A DNA stretch of 64,000 nucleotides from JBBSUQ01 sp964389755 (GCA_964389755.1 CAYMEW010000021.1:1-64000); one strand, 5' to 3'; shown: positions 52,943 to 62,244, counted from the first letter of the stretch. Translations and numbers: made by a program. Notes: generated from the sequence alone by a model not told the origin.

Positions 52943-53567
52943 ATTCATCATAAAGGCGCGACAGTTCACTGGCGTCGTCGGCATCCACCCCCAGGCTGTC
53001 GGCGATTTCCTTCGCGCGCATAACCTGCTCCACGGTAAGGCCGGTACTGTCGCTTTCTTCTTTAAACGCATTTCGGATGAAAATCGTGCTTTCGTGAATC
53101 GCCGGAATGGTCGTTGTACTGAAACCGGCAACCGGTTCGTAAAGCAGGGAGTTTTCTTTGGCTTTCTCCGGGAAGAAGTCGCCTTTCTCATCATACGATT
53201 CGATCAGGACCAAAAAGATGCTGACGATGTAGAGCGTTTTTATCACGGCAAAGAGGATTCCGAGGAACTTGTTCAGCGGACTGAGGTTCACGACACGCAC
53301 CATCTGTTCGATCATTTTCCCTGCAAAATAGACCATGGCACCAACTGCCAGGAAGGTAATCGTAAAGGAAATCGTGGGTAGGTAGGGAGAATTCCATTCA
53401 AAACTCTCTTTGAGCCATTTGGCCGTGTGATCTGAAAAATGGATTCCTGCATAGAGTCCGACAAAAAGCGCCAGTAAAGTGAATACCTCGATGATAAAAC
53501 CGTGGGAAAAGCCTTTCCAGCCGGCGTAGATCAGGGGAACTACAATAATTATATCGATGAAATTCAT
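52932..53567 (-). CDS. CvpA-family membrane protein
   Basis: A 211-residue membrane protein of the CvpA (colicin V production) family: N-terminal MNFIDIIIVVPLIYAGWKGFSHGFIIE, four hydrophobic helices to ~130, then a charged cytoplasmic tail. The family affects envelope stress tolerance. Its biochemical role is not settled. Its ATG overlaps the pth stop by 4 bases. Confidence 0.9.
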   Translation of the reverse strand: MNFIDIIIVVPLIYAGWKGFSHGFIIEVFTLLALFVGLYAGIHFSDHTAKWLKESFEWNSPYLPTISFTITFLAVGAMVYFAGKMIEQMVRVVNLSPLNKFLGILFAVIKTLYIVSIFLVLIESYDEKGDFFPEKAKENSLLYEPVAGFSTTTIPAIHESTIFIRNAFKEESDSTGLTVEQVMRAKEIADSLGVDADDASELSRLYDEYER

Positions 53568-54127
53568 TTATTGTTCCAGTTGGTCATCGTCAGGTTCAAC
53601 CCGATGGTTGAAAAACCCTTGATGAATTCCGTAGCCGTTTTTATCCGTTCGGGAAGTTGTTTGTTTTCTTCGCGGCTCCATTCTCCGAGCACATAATCTG
53701 CCTGCTGCCCGGGGTGGAAATCATTGCCCACACCAAAACGCAGACGGGCATAAGCGGAAGTATTCAACGTGGCCTGTATATCTTTTAAACCGTTGTGTCC
53801 GCCGTCACTTCCCTTTCCTTTCATCCGCAGTTTGCCAAACGGCAGGGCGATGTCATCGGTAATGACCAGCAGGTTCTCCAGCGGGATCTTTTCGGATTGC
53901 AACCAGTAATTGACCGCTTTTCCCGAAAGGTTCATGAAAGTGGTTGGCTTGATCAGTACCAGTGTCCGCCCTTTGAAACGTACTTCGGCTACTTCTGCCA
54001 GTTTTTTCAGTTCGAAGGAGGCATCATGCTCACGGGCAAAGTCTTCCAGGACCTTAAAACCAATGTTGTGACGTGTGTGTTCGTATTTTGTACCCGGGTT
54101 ACCCAGGCCTGCGATCAGATATTTCAT
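53564..54127 (-). CDS. pth: Peptidyl-tRNA hydrolase
   Basis: Releases tRNA from prematurely dissociated peptidyl-tRNA. A 187-residue enzyme. The N-terminal IAGLGNPGTKYEHTRHNIGF holds Asn10 and the catalytic His20. PTTFMNLSGKAVNYW and the ITDDIALPFGKLRMKGKGSDGGHNGL motifs are intact. First gene of the pth - cvpA - OMP group. Confidence 0.96.
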   Translation of the reverse strand: MKYLIAGLGNPGTKYEHTRHNIGFKVLEDFAREHDASFELKKLAEVAEVRFKGRTLVLIKPTTFMNLSGKAVNYWLQSEKIPLENLLVITDDIALPFGKLRMKGKGSDGGHNGLKDIQATLNTSAYARLRFGVGNDFHPGQQADYVLGEWSREENKQLPERIKTATEFIKGFSTIGLNLTMTNWNNK

Positions 54128-54179
54128 GTTGGGATGTTCACGGACAAAAATACGATTTTGGGGCGATCGGGCAAAGCAT

Positions 54180-55181
54180 TCAGATCAGGTCTCCGCCATT
54201 CACATAAACAGGACCGTCGCCCGGAGACTTTCCCTTTATAAGGCAATCGACATGCGCCGCACCACTGAAACGATGAACCAGTCCCCAGTTGGTTTGATCC
54301 CGGATCACGCGGTACAGTTTTTCGTGGCTGTCTGTCCACCACATCAGCATGTTTGTTCCACTGGCGTGCAGAATCCCTTCCAGGAAACGACCGCTTTCGG
54401 CTTCGTTCCCCGGTAACACGACCAGTGAATCGACCACTGTAAAACGATGTGAAGCAGGCCTTATCAGTTTGCGAAGCAGGGGAATGTACGGAATGGTTTT
54501 TCGCAAAACACCGCCATATTTGCCCGGAAAACGACTGATCTCCCAGTTGGCTTCATGCACGCGGGCTAGTGCTTTTACTCCTTTAGGCCCGGACCAGACC
54601 GCGAAAGGACCTTTCTTCAAATGGGTTTCAAAATAAAAGGCGTGATCTGAAAAGGATTCCCGAAAATAAGTCGCAACACTGTTCCAGTCGGAGTGAATGC
54701 TAAGTCCGTCGAGTTTCCGCGGGTAAAGCCGGCTAAAGGTTTGAGATACCAAAGACGCACGTTTGCGAAATCCGAATGTTTCGGCCATCACGAGGCTGCG
54801 TGCATTCCGCGGTTCGATGTAGGCATACAAAGTCGCGTTTTCGGCAAGTCGGTCGAGCAGGGCACACAGTTCGCTTCGCAGAAGAGATTTTCCTTTCCCG
54901 CGCGCTTTACCGCTTCCTTGAAACAACGGGTTCATAGCCACGTAGCGAATATACAGGGCATTGTCGCGCCGGCAAAAGGTCAGATTCCCCAGCAAACGGC
55001 CTTTGGGCCTGAGCAGTAAGAATACAGGATCATCTGCGAGCTCGTCGATCTTTTCACGGGTATCGAGGTGCCGGTAGCGCGCTCCGTTCGTTCCCAGTTC
55101 CGTGCGGTCCAGCAGATCGATCAGGTCATCAGTTGCTGAAGGAAGGACTTCAAACGCATCAGACAGTTCGCTAAATGGCAC
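54180..55181 (-). CDS. GNAT-fold acetyltransferase-like protein
   Basis: A 333-residue protein starting with GTG, overlapping the dehydrogenase stop by 11 bases. The N-terminal half has a GNAT core: LYIRYVAMNPLFQGSGKARGKGKSLL (acetyl-CoA loop) and YAYIEPRNARSLVMAETFGFRK. The C-terminal half (~190-333) has a second, weaker domain (VVLPGNEAESGRFLEGIL, MLMWWTDSHEKLYRVI) that may be another GNAT-like fold. The substrate is unknown. Its coupling to the dehydrogenase suggests shared regulation. Confidence 0.75.
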   Translation of the reverse strand: MPFSELSDAFEVLPSATDDLIDLLDRTELGTNGARYRHLDTREKIDELADDPVFLLLRPKGRLLGNLTFCRRDNALYIRYVAMNPLFQGSGKARGKGKSLLRSELCALLDRLAENATLYAYIEPRNARSLVMAETFGFRKRASLVSQTFSRLYPRKLDGLSIHSDWNSVATYFRESFSDHAFYFETHLKKGPFAVWSGPKGVKALARVHEANWEISRFPGKYGGVLRKTIPYIPLLRKLIRPASHRFTVVDSLVVLPGNEAESGRFLEGILHASGTNMLMWWTDSHEKLYRVIRDQTNWGLVHRFSGAAHVDCLIKGKSPGDGPVYVNGGDLI

Positions 55182-56337
55182 GCTTCACGATTTCTTCAAC
55201 CTCTGCAGGATGAATCGCCGCATTTTCTCCCATGGCAGTCCAGCCGCGTTCCTCGAAACGTTCGCGAATGGTTTGTGCGAGTTTGCCGGTGTCGTCGGAA
55301 TAAGCCGATACTTTCGTCTCCGTGCCCAGTGACTGAAAAAATCGTTCTGTTTCAGCGATCGCTTCCCGTGCAACGCTTTCGTCATCCCCGGATAACCCAA
55401 CTACGCGCTTACCATACTGTGCCAACTTGGCCTGCTTGAATTCGAACTGGTTCTCATACAAACGCGGCAGCACGATGGCAAGAGTCCGTGCATGATCAAT
55501 GCCGTAAATAGCCGTCAGTTCGTGACCGATCATGTGCGTCACCCAGTCGTACACCACGCCGGAACGCAAACTGCCGTTCAGCGCATACGTGGCGCACCAC
55601 ATGAGGTTCGCGGCTGCATCATAATCCGATTTGTCTTTTAATACTTCCGGCCCGACTTCACGCAGGGTTTGCAGGATGGCTTCGGCCTGTCGTTCCTGCA
55701 ATTTATTCCAGGTCGGACGCGTCAGGTATTGCTCGAGTACGTGCACGTAGGCATCGATGATCCCGTTGGCCACCTGCCTGTCCGGTAAAGTTGCCACAAC
55801 CGAGGGATCGCAAAAAGAGAATTTCGGGAAGAACTGCGGTCCGCCCACGGTGCGTTTTTCATGGATTTCACTGCGGCTGATCACAGCACCGGAATTCGCT
55901 TCGGAACCGGTTGCAGGCAGTGTGAGTATCGTTCCGAAAGGCAAGGCTTTATCAAACGCGGCACCGTCGCGGTGAGTAAGCACATCCCAGGGCTCTCCGT
56001 CGAAGTAAAAAGCACCCGACATAAACTTAACTCCGTCGATGACCGATCCGCCACCAACCGCCAGGATGAAATCCACCTGCTTTTCGCGCGCCAGTTCAAC
56101 GCCTTTCATCAGGGTACTGTATTGCGGATTGGCCTCCACCCCGGAAAACTCCGTGACCGTCATTCCGTCCAGTTGTTCCATGATCCGATCGTAAAGCCCG
56201 GTTTTATGAATGCTCCCGCCGCCATATACAAGCAGGATATTGCCTTTAGAGTAGTTCCGGATCTGTTCGGAAAGTTTGCCGAGCTGGTCTTTTCCAAAAA
56301 GAATGCGCACGGGGTTGTATGCTTCGAAATCTGACAT
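55171..56337 (-). CDS. Iron-containing (group III) alcohol dehydrogenase
   Basis: A 388-residue cytoplasmic oxidoreductase of the YqhD/BdhA branch. The NAD(P)-binding half has VYGGGSIHKTGLY and VGGGSVIDGVKF. The metal-binding half has VANGIIDAYVHVLEQYL with Asp and His ligands and MIGHELTAIYGIDHARTLA with two His ligands. It reduces or oxidises aldehydes/alcohols. Start ATG at 56337. It leads the GNAT gene. Confidence 0.92.
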   Translation of the reverse strand: MSDFEAYNPVRILFGKDQLGKLSEQIRNYSKGNILLVYGGGSIHKTGLYDRIMEQLDGMTVTEFSGVEANPQYSTLMKGVELAREKQVDFILAVGGGSVIDGVKFMSGAFYFDGEPWDVLTHRDGAAFDKALPFGTILTLPATGSEANSGAVISRSEIHEKRTVGGPQFFPKFSFCDPSVVATLPDRQVANGIIDAYVHVLEQYLTRPTWNKLQERQAEAILQTLREVGPEVLKDKSDYDAAANLMWCATYALNGSLRSGVVYDWVTHMIGHELTAIYGIDHARTLAIVLPRLYENQFEFKQAKLAQYGKRVVGLSGDDESVAREAIAETERFFQSLGTETKVSAYSDDTGKLAQTIRERFEERGWTAMGENAAIHPAEVEEIVKRAI

Positions 56338-56360
56338 AATGCGAATGTATCGTTATAAAC

Positions 56361-56385
56361 ATAAAAACCCCGACAATGCCGGGGT
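56361..56385 (-). terminator. Rho-independent terminator of the ExbB/ExbD operon
   Basis: On the minus strand ACCCCG - 7-base loop - CGGGGT followed by TTTTAT, 24 bases after the last ExbD-like gene and before the dehydrogenase. Confidence 0.75.
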
Positions 56386-56409
56386 CTTTTATTAAAACAA
56401 AGAATTGGA

Positions 56410-56922
56410 TTAAATGTTGCTCTGGTCACGCACGGCGTAGGCAATGGTGAGTGCATCGATCCGTTGCAATTCCTTACGGATATCAAAGATCAGTGCGACA
56501 GGTGCGTTCTCATCTGCTTTTACACAGGTAACGACTCCCTCGATTCCTACTTTTACGCGTGAACGTTTGTCTTCGAACTTATCGCGTTTCCAGCGGCTCA
56601 CGGCATTCGTGGTGTAGAGTCCGTCCGGTGTTGCCTGCACGACGTTGTCGAGTGACAGGGCGAATCCCATTCGGAAATCTGCCTTACGTGCCGGGTTACG
56701 CGGTTCTCCCAGGTACAGAAAGTCGACTTCGGACCGTTGCTTGTACGGCGTCAGATCCGTCGTAAAGTTTCCTTTCGGCTGGGTGTATTTTACAGTCGGG
56801 TCATTTTCCTTACTGGTTGTTGCAACCATGAAGAAGAACAGGAGCATGAACACGATATCCGGGAGGGAGGATGTGTTTACGCCGGGAACCGACTTGCTGG
56901 TATCTTTTTTAAACTTTGACAT
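56410..56922 (-). CDS. exbD: ExbD/TolR-family biopolymer transporter, second copy
   Basis: A 170-residue protein with one N-terminal membrane helix (LPDIVFMLLFFFMVATT; the Asp in the helix is the proton-path residue of ExbD/TolR/MotB) and a periplasmic domain. The C-terminal VTCVKADENAPVALIFDIRKELQRIDALTIAYAVRDQ is the ExbD core. It uses the proton motive force with ExbB to energise TonB-dependent receptors. Eleven bases after the first ExbD copy. Confidence 0.92.
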   Translation of the reverse strand: MSKFKKDTSKSVPGVNTSSLPDIVFMLLFFFMVATTSKENDPTVKYTQPKGNFTTDLTPYKQRSEVDFLYLGEPRNPARKADFRMGFALSLDNVVQATPDGLYTTNAVSRWKRDKFEDKRSRVKVGIEGVVTCVKADENAPVALIFDIRKELQRIDALTIAYAVRDQSNI

Positions 56923-56933
56923 AATTCCTTCTA

Positions 56934-57680
56934 TTAACCAGGAGTTACTTCAATAATACGATCCGGGAACAGGATTTTAAGGAGTTCGACACGATCGGCG
57001 GATTCTTTATCCTCCAGGTTCGTTTCGGCACGCTTTTTCAACACGCCGTAAGAGATCCCGAACAGTTCCATCGACTCCTCATTCCGGAGGTCGTAAAGTG
57101 CTTCCTGAATTTCCGACTGGATCTTCGTAAACAGGCTGTACGAGGTAAGCTGCTGCGTTTTGATACGAATATTCGCCTGGGAAGAGATCTCACGCATCGG
57201 GCTTTTCTTGTAGAGCTTCAGCGCCTTGAGTTTCTTCTCCATTTCAGTCAGCATCGAACGCTTGTACGTTGCCATATCCGTTGCCGCCTGGGCTTCCAGG
57301 TCTTCCACTTCCTTCGTTACACGGTCGATCTCGGCTTCCATGAAGGAAATGGTTACATCCGAATAGAGCGGGAAATCGCTTTTCAGGTCATTCACCCTGC
57401 GGTTGCTGAGGTAAAACTCCTTCACCTTTTCAGAGATGTCATCGGGCTCGATGATCTGCCCGCGTACCATCAACCTGTTCTGCTGGTTCGCCTGGATTTC
57501 CAGAACGTCCCGTTTCTGAATTGGCGGCGGTGGCGGCGGGTTCTCCAGCAATTTCGGAATTGTCCGGATGTACGCCTGGTCCTTGTCCATCGTCGTGGTA
57601 ACCAGGAAGAAGATCAGCAGCAGGAAGGCGATATCCGCCATCGACCCTGCATTTATTTCCGGTACTTCTCTTTTCGCCAT
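56934..57680 (-). CDS. exbD: ExbD/TolR-family biopolymer transporter, first copy
   Basis: A 248-residue ExbD with one N-terminal helix (MADIAFLLLIFFLVTTTM, Asp in the helix), a run of six prolines (ENPPPPPPIQKRD) spanning the periplasm, a long middle segment with a coiled coil (~95-160) and a C-terminal ExbD domain (ANIRIKTQQLTSYSLF ... IQEALYDLRN). Two different ExbD copies per ExbB are common in Bacteroidota. Confidence 0.92.
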   Translation of the reverse strand: MAKREVPEINAGSMADIAFLLLIFFLVTTTMDKDQAYIRTIPKLLENPPPPPPIQKRDVLEIQANQQNRLMVRGQIIEPDDISEKVKEFYLSNRRVNDLKSDFPLYSDVTISFMEAEIDRVTKEVEDLEAQAATDMATYKRSMLTEMEKKLKALKLYKKSPMREISSQANIRIKTQQLTSYSLFTKIQSEIQEALYDLRNEESMELFGISYGVLKKRAETNLEDKESADRVELLKILFPDRIIEVTPG

Positions 57681-57687
57681 AATCTGA

Positions 57688-58149
57688 TTATTTTCTGAAT
57701 CTCATAAACAGCCCCATCACAGCCGCAAGCAGCCCGATCACGATTCCGAAGAAGGTCACGTAGATACCGGCTGAGATCCAGCTGATGGAAGAGTTATATT
57801 CTCTGGCCACACCAATGCTTTCTGCGTTATCGGAAGAACCGATTCCCCAAAAGATGAAGAACAGAACCGCTGCAACTACCACGCCGACGATCGACATGAA
57901 AGTACGTTTGGGGTTCGACACCAGTTGCACGGCAAAGAATGCCAGCACCAGCACCAGTGAGATCAGGATGATTGCAATTGAAAAGTAGATCGCTGTATTC
58001 ATTGCCGCTCCGTCGCGGAATGCTTCCTGAGCCTGAGTCGTGTCTTCACCGTTCGGGCCGAAGAAGAGGAAAATACATGCAATTACTCCCGCCGCACCCA
58101 GAACGTATTTCAGCACGTTCATGAATATGTTGAGTTTCTTAGAATCCAT
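57688..58149 (-). CDS. Conserved membrane protein of the Bacteroidota ExbB-ExbD operon
   Basis: A 153-residue protein with about four membrane helices (~12-28, 50-75, 84-105, 122-148). Its N-terminus MDSKKLNIFMNVLKYVLGAAGVIACIFLFFG and the C-terminal GLFMRFRK are polar ends. I recognise it only by position: a protein of this kind sits between ExbB and ExbD in many Bacteroidota. Role unknown, possibly in assembling the motor. Confidence 0.8.
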   Translation of the reverse strand: MDSKKLNIFMNVLKYVLGAAGVIACIFLFFGPNGEDTTQAQEAFRDGAAMNTAIYFSIAIILISLVLVLAFFAVQLVSNPKRTFMSIVGVVVAAVLFFIFWGIGSSDNAESIGVAREYNSSISWISAGIYVTFFGIVIGLLAAVMGLFMRFRK

Positions 58150-58185
58150 CCTATTAAACTTTTTTAAGTAAAAATTTACTTCGGA

Positions 58186-58974
58186 TTACGCTACGCTCGT
58201 AGATGTAATCTTGTTCTTGAGCATCATGTCCACCAGGGAAATGGATGCATCCTCCATATCGTTCACCAGACCGTCGATCTTGGATACGATGTAGTTGTAG
58301 AATACCTGGAGTACGATCGCTGCGATCAGACCGAATACCGTTGTAAGGAGTGATACCTTGATACCACCTGCTACGGTTGTCGGGGAAACCTGACCATCTT
58401 CAACGATCTTGTCGAAAGCCTGGATCATACCGATTACCGTACCGAGGAACCCGAGCATCGGCGCAAGCGCGATAAAGAGCGAGATCCATGAAAGTCCTTT
58501 TTCAAGCTGACCCATCTGAACACCTCCGTAGGAAACAACGGATTTCTCAACCATGTCAATCCCTTCTTCGGAACGGTCAAGACCCTGGTAATAGATAGAA
58601 GCGATCGGTCCGCGGGTATTGCGACACACATCTTTTGCTGCTTCCACTCCTCCGTTCTTCAATGCGGTTTCCACGTCTTCCATGAAACGACGCGTATTGA
58701 TCGTGGAAAGGTTCAGGTAAACGATTCGTTCGATAGCCAGTGCCAGACCAAGAACCAGACAGATCAATACGGGAGTCATCCACAGCGGATCCCCCTCGAT
58801 GTATTTTTGTTTCAGTTCCTGAACGAAATCCTGTTCGCCTTCACTCTTGGTTGTTGTGGCAGTCTGTGTGGTTTGCGCTGCATTGTTTCCTCCGGCCGGC
58901 TGTGCAACCGTTCCACTTACAAAACCGAAGGTCATTGTCGCTGCCAGAGCTAAAGAACTAATTAATTTTTTCAT
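58186..58974 (-). CDS. exbB: ExbB/TolQ/MotA-family proton channel subunit
   Basis: A 262-residue inner-membrane protein. A signal-like hydrophobic N-terminus with a Gln/Thr-rich linker (~30-55) is followed by three transmembrane helices of the ExbB/TolQ domain. The core ALAPMLGFLGTVIGMIQAFDKI is the family hallmark and VLQVFYNYIVSKID ends it. Forms the proton channel with ExbD. First gene of the four-gene operon. Confidence 0.93.
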   Translation of the reverse strand: MKKLISSLALAATMTFGFVSGTVAQPAGGNNAAQTTQTATTTKSEGEQDFVQELKQKYIEGDPLWMTPVLICLVLGLALAIERIVYLNLSTINTRRFMEDVETALKNGGVEAAKDVCRNTRGPIASIYYQGLDRSEEGIDMVEKSVVSYGGVQMGQLEKGLSWISLFIALAPMLGFLGTVIGMIQAFDKIVEDGQVSPTTVAGGIKVSLLTTVFGLIAAIVLQVFYNYIVSKIDGLVNDMEDASISLVDMMLKNKITSTSVA

Positions 58975-59064
58975 GTTCCCAAAGATTAATTTAATCGTAA
59001 TTCTTAAGTTTTAATTAAGCCAAAAATAAAAAAAATTCTGTAATATAATTATACAATACAGTTG

Positions 59065-59152
59065 CGGAGAGAGAGGGATTCGAACCCTCGATACGCTTTA
59101 GGCGTATACACACTTTCCAGGCGTGCTCCTTCAGCCACTCGGACACCTCTCC
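59065..59152 (-). tRNA. tRNA-Ser (anticodon GGA)
   Basis: The minus strand begins GGAGAGGTGTCCGAGTGGC. The acceptor stem is GGAGAGG paired with TCTCTCC (one G-U pair) and discriminator G at 59065. The T-arm GAGGG/CCCTC encloses TTCGAAT. The anticodon GGA is at 59116-59118. A long variable arm (TATACGCC ... AGCGTATC) is typical of class II serine tRNAs. CCA is not encoded. It reads UCC and UCU codons. Confidence 0.95.
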
Positions 59153-59212
59153 GTAATGCGAGGGCTAAAGTACTAATTTTTTTAAACAACCCACTTTAAT
59201 TCGATTTCAAAT

Positions 59213-60250
59213 TCATTTTTTTGTCATTTCACCGCAAAGCGGCATTTCCAGTGCTTCTTTCACCTTTGCCGGGTCTTTTTCCCGCCCCAGCAGGTACATC
59301 AACTTGGTGATCCCGGCCTCGGTTGTCATGTCGCCCCCGGAACTCACGCCGATCTTCGAAAAGAAGCTGCTCGTCTGGTATTTGCCCTGCTCGACCGTTC
59401 CGGAAGAACACTGTGTAATATTCAGCACCACACCACCTTCCTGCATATACTCCCGGATTAGTTCCTGGAAGCGCTTGTCGCCCGGTGCATTCCCGCTTCC
59501 ATACGTTTCGATGAGCACTCCGCGCACCTTGCTGACGTCAAACATGGCCCGGTATATTTCCGGAGAAAACCCCGGGAAGATCTTCAGCAATGCCACCTCA
59601 TCGGAAAAGTCGGTGAACAACTCCGGTGAACTCAGCGCTGTACGGTAAAGTGCGTTCTCCGCATAACGGATGTGAACTCCCGCAACGGCCAGTTCTTCGT
59701 AGTTGGGCGATGCAAAGGCCTCGAATTCGTTCGCCGAGATCTTCGAACTCCGGTTCCCGCGGTACAGCGAATATTCGAAATAGACTGCCACCTCCTGCAC
59801 CAGGCTTTCACCCGCGCTGTTTCGCATCGCTGCGATCTCAATGGAAGTGATCAGGTTTTCCTTCCCGTCCGTGCGAATGGTCCCGATCGGCAATTGCGAG
59901 CCTGTCAGGATCACCGGCTTTCGGATTCCCTGCAACATAAAGCTCAGCGCGGAAGCCGTATAGGCCATCGTGTCCGAACCGTGCAATACCACGAACCCGT
60001 CGTAGGCATCATAATTCTCAAAGAGCGTTTTCGCGATCCGTTTCCAGAGCTTCGGGGTCATTTCCGATGAATCGACCGGTTCCTCGAAGCTGACAGTATC
60101 CAGTTGGACATTCAGCCGCTTTAGTTCCGGAACATGGTTGTAGACCAGGTCAAAATCAAAACTTCTCAATTCGCCGGTTTGCGGATCGTTGATCATACCG
60201 ATCGTGCCCCCCGTGTAAAGCAATAGAATTTTCGGAATCACTGAAATCAA
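59213..60250 (-). CDS. ansA: Type I L-asparaginase
   Basis: Converts asparagine to aspartate and ammonia in the cytoplasm. A ~345-residue protein. The nucleophile Thr13 is in LYTGGTIGM. The second catalytic set is HGSDTMAYTASALSFML and the ITCSSG-like C-terminal region follows. The start is uncertain: a TTG at 60250 or a GTG at 60241, no ATG being available. It follows TatD and precedes the tRNA-Ser gene. Confidence 0.93.
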   Translation of the reverse strand: MISVIPKILLLYTGGTIGMINDPQTGELRSFDFDLVYNHVPELKRLNVQLDTVSFEEPVDSSEMTPKLWKRIAKTLFENYDAYDGFVVLHGSDTMAYTASALSFMLQGIRKPVILTGSQLPIGTIRTDGKENLITSIEIAAMRNSAGESLVQEVAVYFEYSLYRGNRSSKISANEFEAFASPNYEELAVAGVHIRYAENALYRTALSSPELFTDFSDEVALLKIFPGFSPEIYRAMFDVSKVRGVLIETYGSGNAPGDKRFQELIREYMQEGGVVLNITQCSSGTVEQGKYQTSSFFSKIGVSSGGDMTTEAGITKLMYLLGREKDPAKVKEALEMPLCGEMTKK

Positions 60251-60298
60251 TATTAGGAAAGAAAATTAATAAAAAACAGTCGCCTGCCCAAACTTTGA

Positions 60299-61102
60299 TT
60301 AAACGGTAGTGCCTGTTGAGTTATCCCCCGCCAGCGGAAACAAATCCAGGGCATTGCGCGTGGTAATCTCCGAAATTTCGGCCAATGGCATCCCGTAAAT
60401 ATCGGCTACTTTTTCGGCAATGTGCAACAAATAACTGCTCTCATTGGTCTTTCCGCGAAAGGGAACGGGGCTTAGATAGGGCGAATCGGTTTCAAGTACC
60501 AGGTCGTCCGGTGAAAAGGAAGCAAGCGTTTCGGCAAGCCCGCTTTTTTTATAGGTCACCACTCCGCCGATACCGAGTTTGAAGTTTCCATAAGCCAGCA
60601 CCTTTTCTCCCTGTTCGCGCGTTCCCGTAAAGCAATGGAATACGCCTGAAAGTGTATCGTCGTTCTCCCGGTCCAGGATCGCAAAGATCTCTTCGAAGGC
60701 CTCGCGTGCATGAATGACTACCGGCAAATGCAATTCTTTGGCCCAGCGGACCTGTTGCGTAAAGGCTTCGCGTTGTTCTTCGATAAATGTGGTGTCCCAG
60801 TAAAGATCCATCCCGATCTCCCCCACGGCCACATTCTTTTTTGCCGGGTCGAACAAATAAGCGCGGATGTGCCCGAGTTCTTCCCGGAAATCAGCACCAA
60901 CCGACCCCGGGTGCAGCCCCATCATCGGGAAACACTGTCCCGGAAAGGATTTGCAAAGTGCGTACATCGGATCGATGCTTTCGCGGTCTATATTCGGTAA
61001 AAACAGTTTGCCTACCCCGGCAGCCAGTGCCCGGCGCACGACTTCTTCATTTTTTCCTTCGTATTTTTCTGAAAACAGGTGCGTGTGCGTATCGATCAAC
61101 AT
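60299..61102 (-). CDS. tatD: TatD-family metal-dependent DNase/hydrolase
   Basis: A 267-residue TIM-barrel amidohydrolase-superfamily enzyme. Metal ligands: IDTHTHLF at the start, EIGMDLYWD with Glu, VIHARE, and GVFHCFTG. The C-terminal LVLETDSPYLSPVPFRGKTNES is diagnostic of TatD. It acts on DNA ends. Starts 1 base after the upstream barrel-protein stop, so the two are cotranscribed with ansA. Confidence 0.94.
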   Translation of the reverse strand: MLIDTHTHLFSEKYEGKNEEVVRRALAAGVGKLFLPNIDRESIDPMYALCKSFPGQCFPMMGLHPGSVGADFREELGHIRAYLFDPAKKNVAVGEIGMDLYWDTTFIEEQREAFTQQVRWAKELHLPVVIHAREAFEEIFAILDRENDDTLSGVFHCFTGTREQGEKVLAYGNFKLGIGGVVTYKKSGLAETLASFSPDDLVLETDSPYLSPVPFRGKTNESSYLLHIAEKVADIYGMPLAEISEITTRNALDLFPLAGDNSTGTTV

Positions 61103-61103
61103 A

Positions 61104-61850
61104 TTAATAAAGGGAAATGCTCAGCCCGAATTGCAGGATGTGCAGATCAACATTTTGTTTTTTGTGAAAGAGCGGGTTCAGGTTGTATGATGCAAAGAGC
61201 GCATAATTGCGGATTCCAAGACGTACATGTGCACTGTAGGTGAATTCGCTGCGCTCGCTCCCGAAGAATTTCTTCACAATGGCGCGCCCGGTGGTTTGTT
61301 TTACGTAGGTTTTGTCGTACAGGTTGGCCTGGTAACCGATGCGTGCACCCACATGCAGCTTTATGTGCCGCCACGACGGATTCCTAAAACGCAATTCGAT
61401 CGGGATCCCGAAGTTATTTCCCGCAATGGCGCTTTTGTAAAAGCCGGGAGTTGTATTTTGCTCGGAAAAACTCACATAACCCAGGCTGTCCTTGCCGAAC
61501 ATGCCGTCATGCCGGTACTTGAAAAACGAATAAGCCACGCCGATACCAAGTGATACCGGGTTGCCTTCGACCAGCGGGATGTCGAACATCAGGTTGGTAT
61601 TGAAACCAATGTTAAAGCCTCCGGTGCGGAACGGTTCCTCTTTTTTACCTGTCCAGTCGTTATAGGTCAGATCGAAAATGAGGCGGTCGTACTTACGCGT
61701 CATTCCCGGCCGTGCCGGTGTGATACCCTCGTAATACCACATAATTCCCGGGCGGAAGCGCGACATCTCATATTTGCCCTTGCCATCGTATTGTCCGAAA
61801 CCGGAATACGCAAGCAGCACCAGGAAAATAAATACGTAATTTTTCAGCAT
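61104..61850 (-). CDS. Outer-membrane beta-barrel protein (PorT-like fold)
   Basis: A ~248-residue protein from the ATG at 61850 (signal LKNYVFIFLVLLAYSGFGQ). The frame upstream lacks signal and coding features. The body alternates aromatic beta-strands (GFNIGFNTNLMFDIPLV, SLGIGVAYSFFKYRHD, IKLHVGARIGYQANLY, AHVRLGIRNYALFASYNL) and ends in an aromatic residue (SISLY). It matches the small Bacteroidota outer-membrane barrel fold that includes PorT. I do not claim it is PorT itself. Operon head for TatD and asparaginase. Confidence 0.7.
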   Translation of the reverse strand: MLKNYVFIFLVLLAYSGFGQYDGKGKYEMSRFRPGIMWYYEGITPARPGMTRKYDRLIFDLTYNDWTGKKEEPFRTGGFNIGFNTNLMFDIPLVEGNPVSLGIGVAYSFFKYRHDGMFGKDSLGYVSFSEQNTTPGFYKSAIAGNNFGIPIELRFRNPSWRHIKLHVGARIGYQANLYDKTYVKQTTGRAIVKKFFGSERSEFTYSAHVRLGIRNYALFASYNLNPLFHKKQNVDLHILQFGLSISLY

Positions 61851-62014
61851 TGTTTTTGTACCTTGATTAGGCAAAACAGCCGCCACGGCAGAATGTTCAC
61901 CGCAACAACAGCTTGCGCCGCTAAAGGTACGCACATTGATCCAAACCCGTCGCAATTGACCGCTTTTCTTTGTACGGGACGCATTGACACCTTTAAATTC
62001 CTACTTTTAGGCCC

Positions 62015-62230
62015 ATGGAAGAACCGGAAGAACGGCATTTTGACCTGCAAAAATACCAGCAGCCGCGCATTAGCCCGCGCTATGTCATTCGTATTGTTAT
62101 TTACGTGATCCTGCTTATTTCCATTATCTGGATCACTACCAGCCGCCTGCGCCGGAAACAAACAGCGCAGCCACAAAAAAGGGAGATCCCCGTACAAATG
62201 GAACGAGCTCCCGAACAAGGCGGCAACTAA
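62015..62230 (+). CDS. Small single-helix membrane protein
   Basis: A 71-residue protein: polar N-terminus, one transmembrane helix (~23-43, YVIRIVIYVILLISIIWITT), then a basic tail with QPQKREIP. I do not recognise a family. Upstream TTG and TACTTTTA (61984-62009) resemble a weak promoter. It lies ahead of the DUF2141 gene in the same direction, 14 bases apart. Confidence 0.6.
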   Translation: MEEPEERHFDLQKYQQPRISPRYVIRIVIYVILLISIIWITTSRLRRKQTAQPQKREIPVQMERAPEQGGN

Positions 62231-62244
62231 AATGTTATGATTGC

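Noticed and set aside
52943..53194. N-terminal extension of the barrel-like protein through cvpA
   Set aside because: The extension has Lys/Arg-rich random sequence inside the cvpA gene, whereas the ATG at 52942 gives a proper signal peptide.
61104..61850. Naming the barrel protein PorT/SprT
   Set aside because: The fold and length fit, but I do not see distinctive PorT residues and the usual neighbours are not decisive.
61851..61955. N-terminal extension of the PorT-like protein
   Set aside because: It has no signal, contains cysteine-rich random residues, and the ATG at 61850 starts a clear signal peptide.
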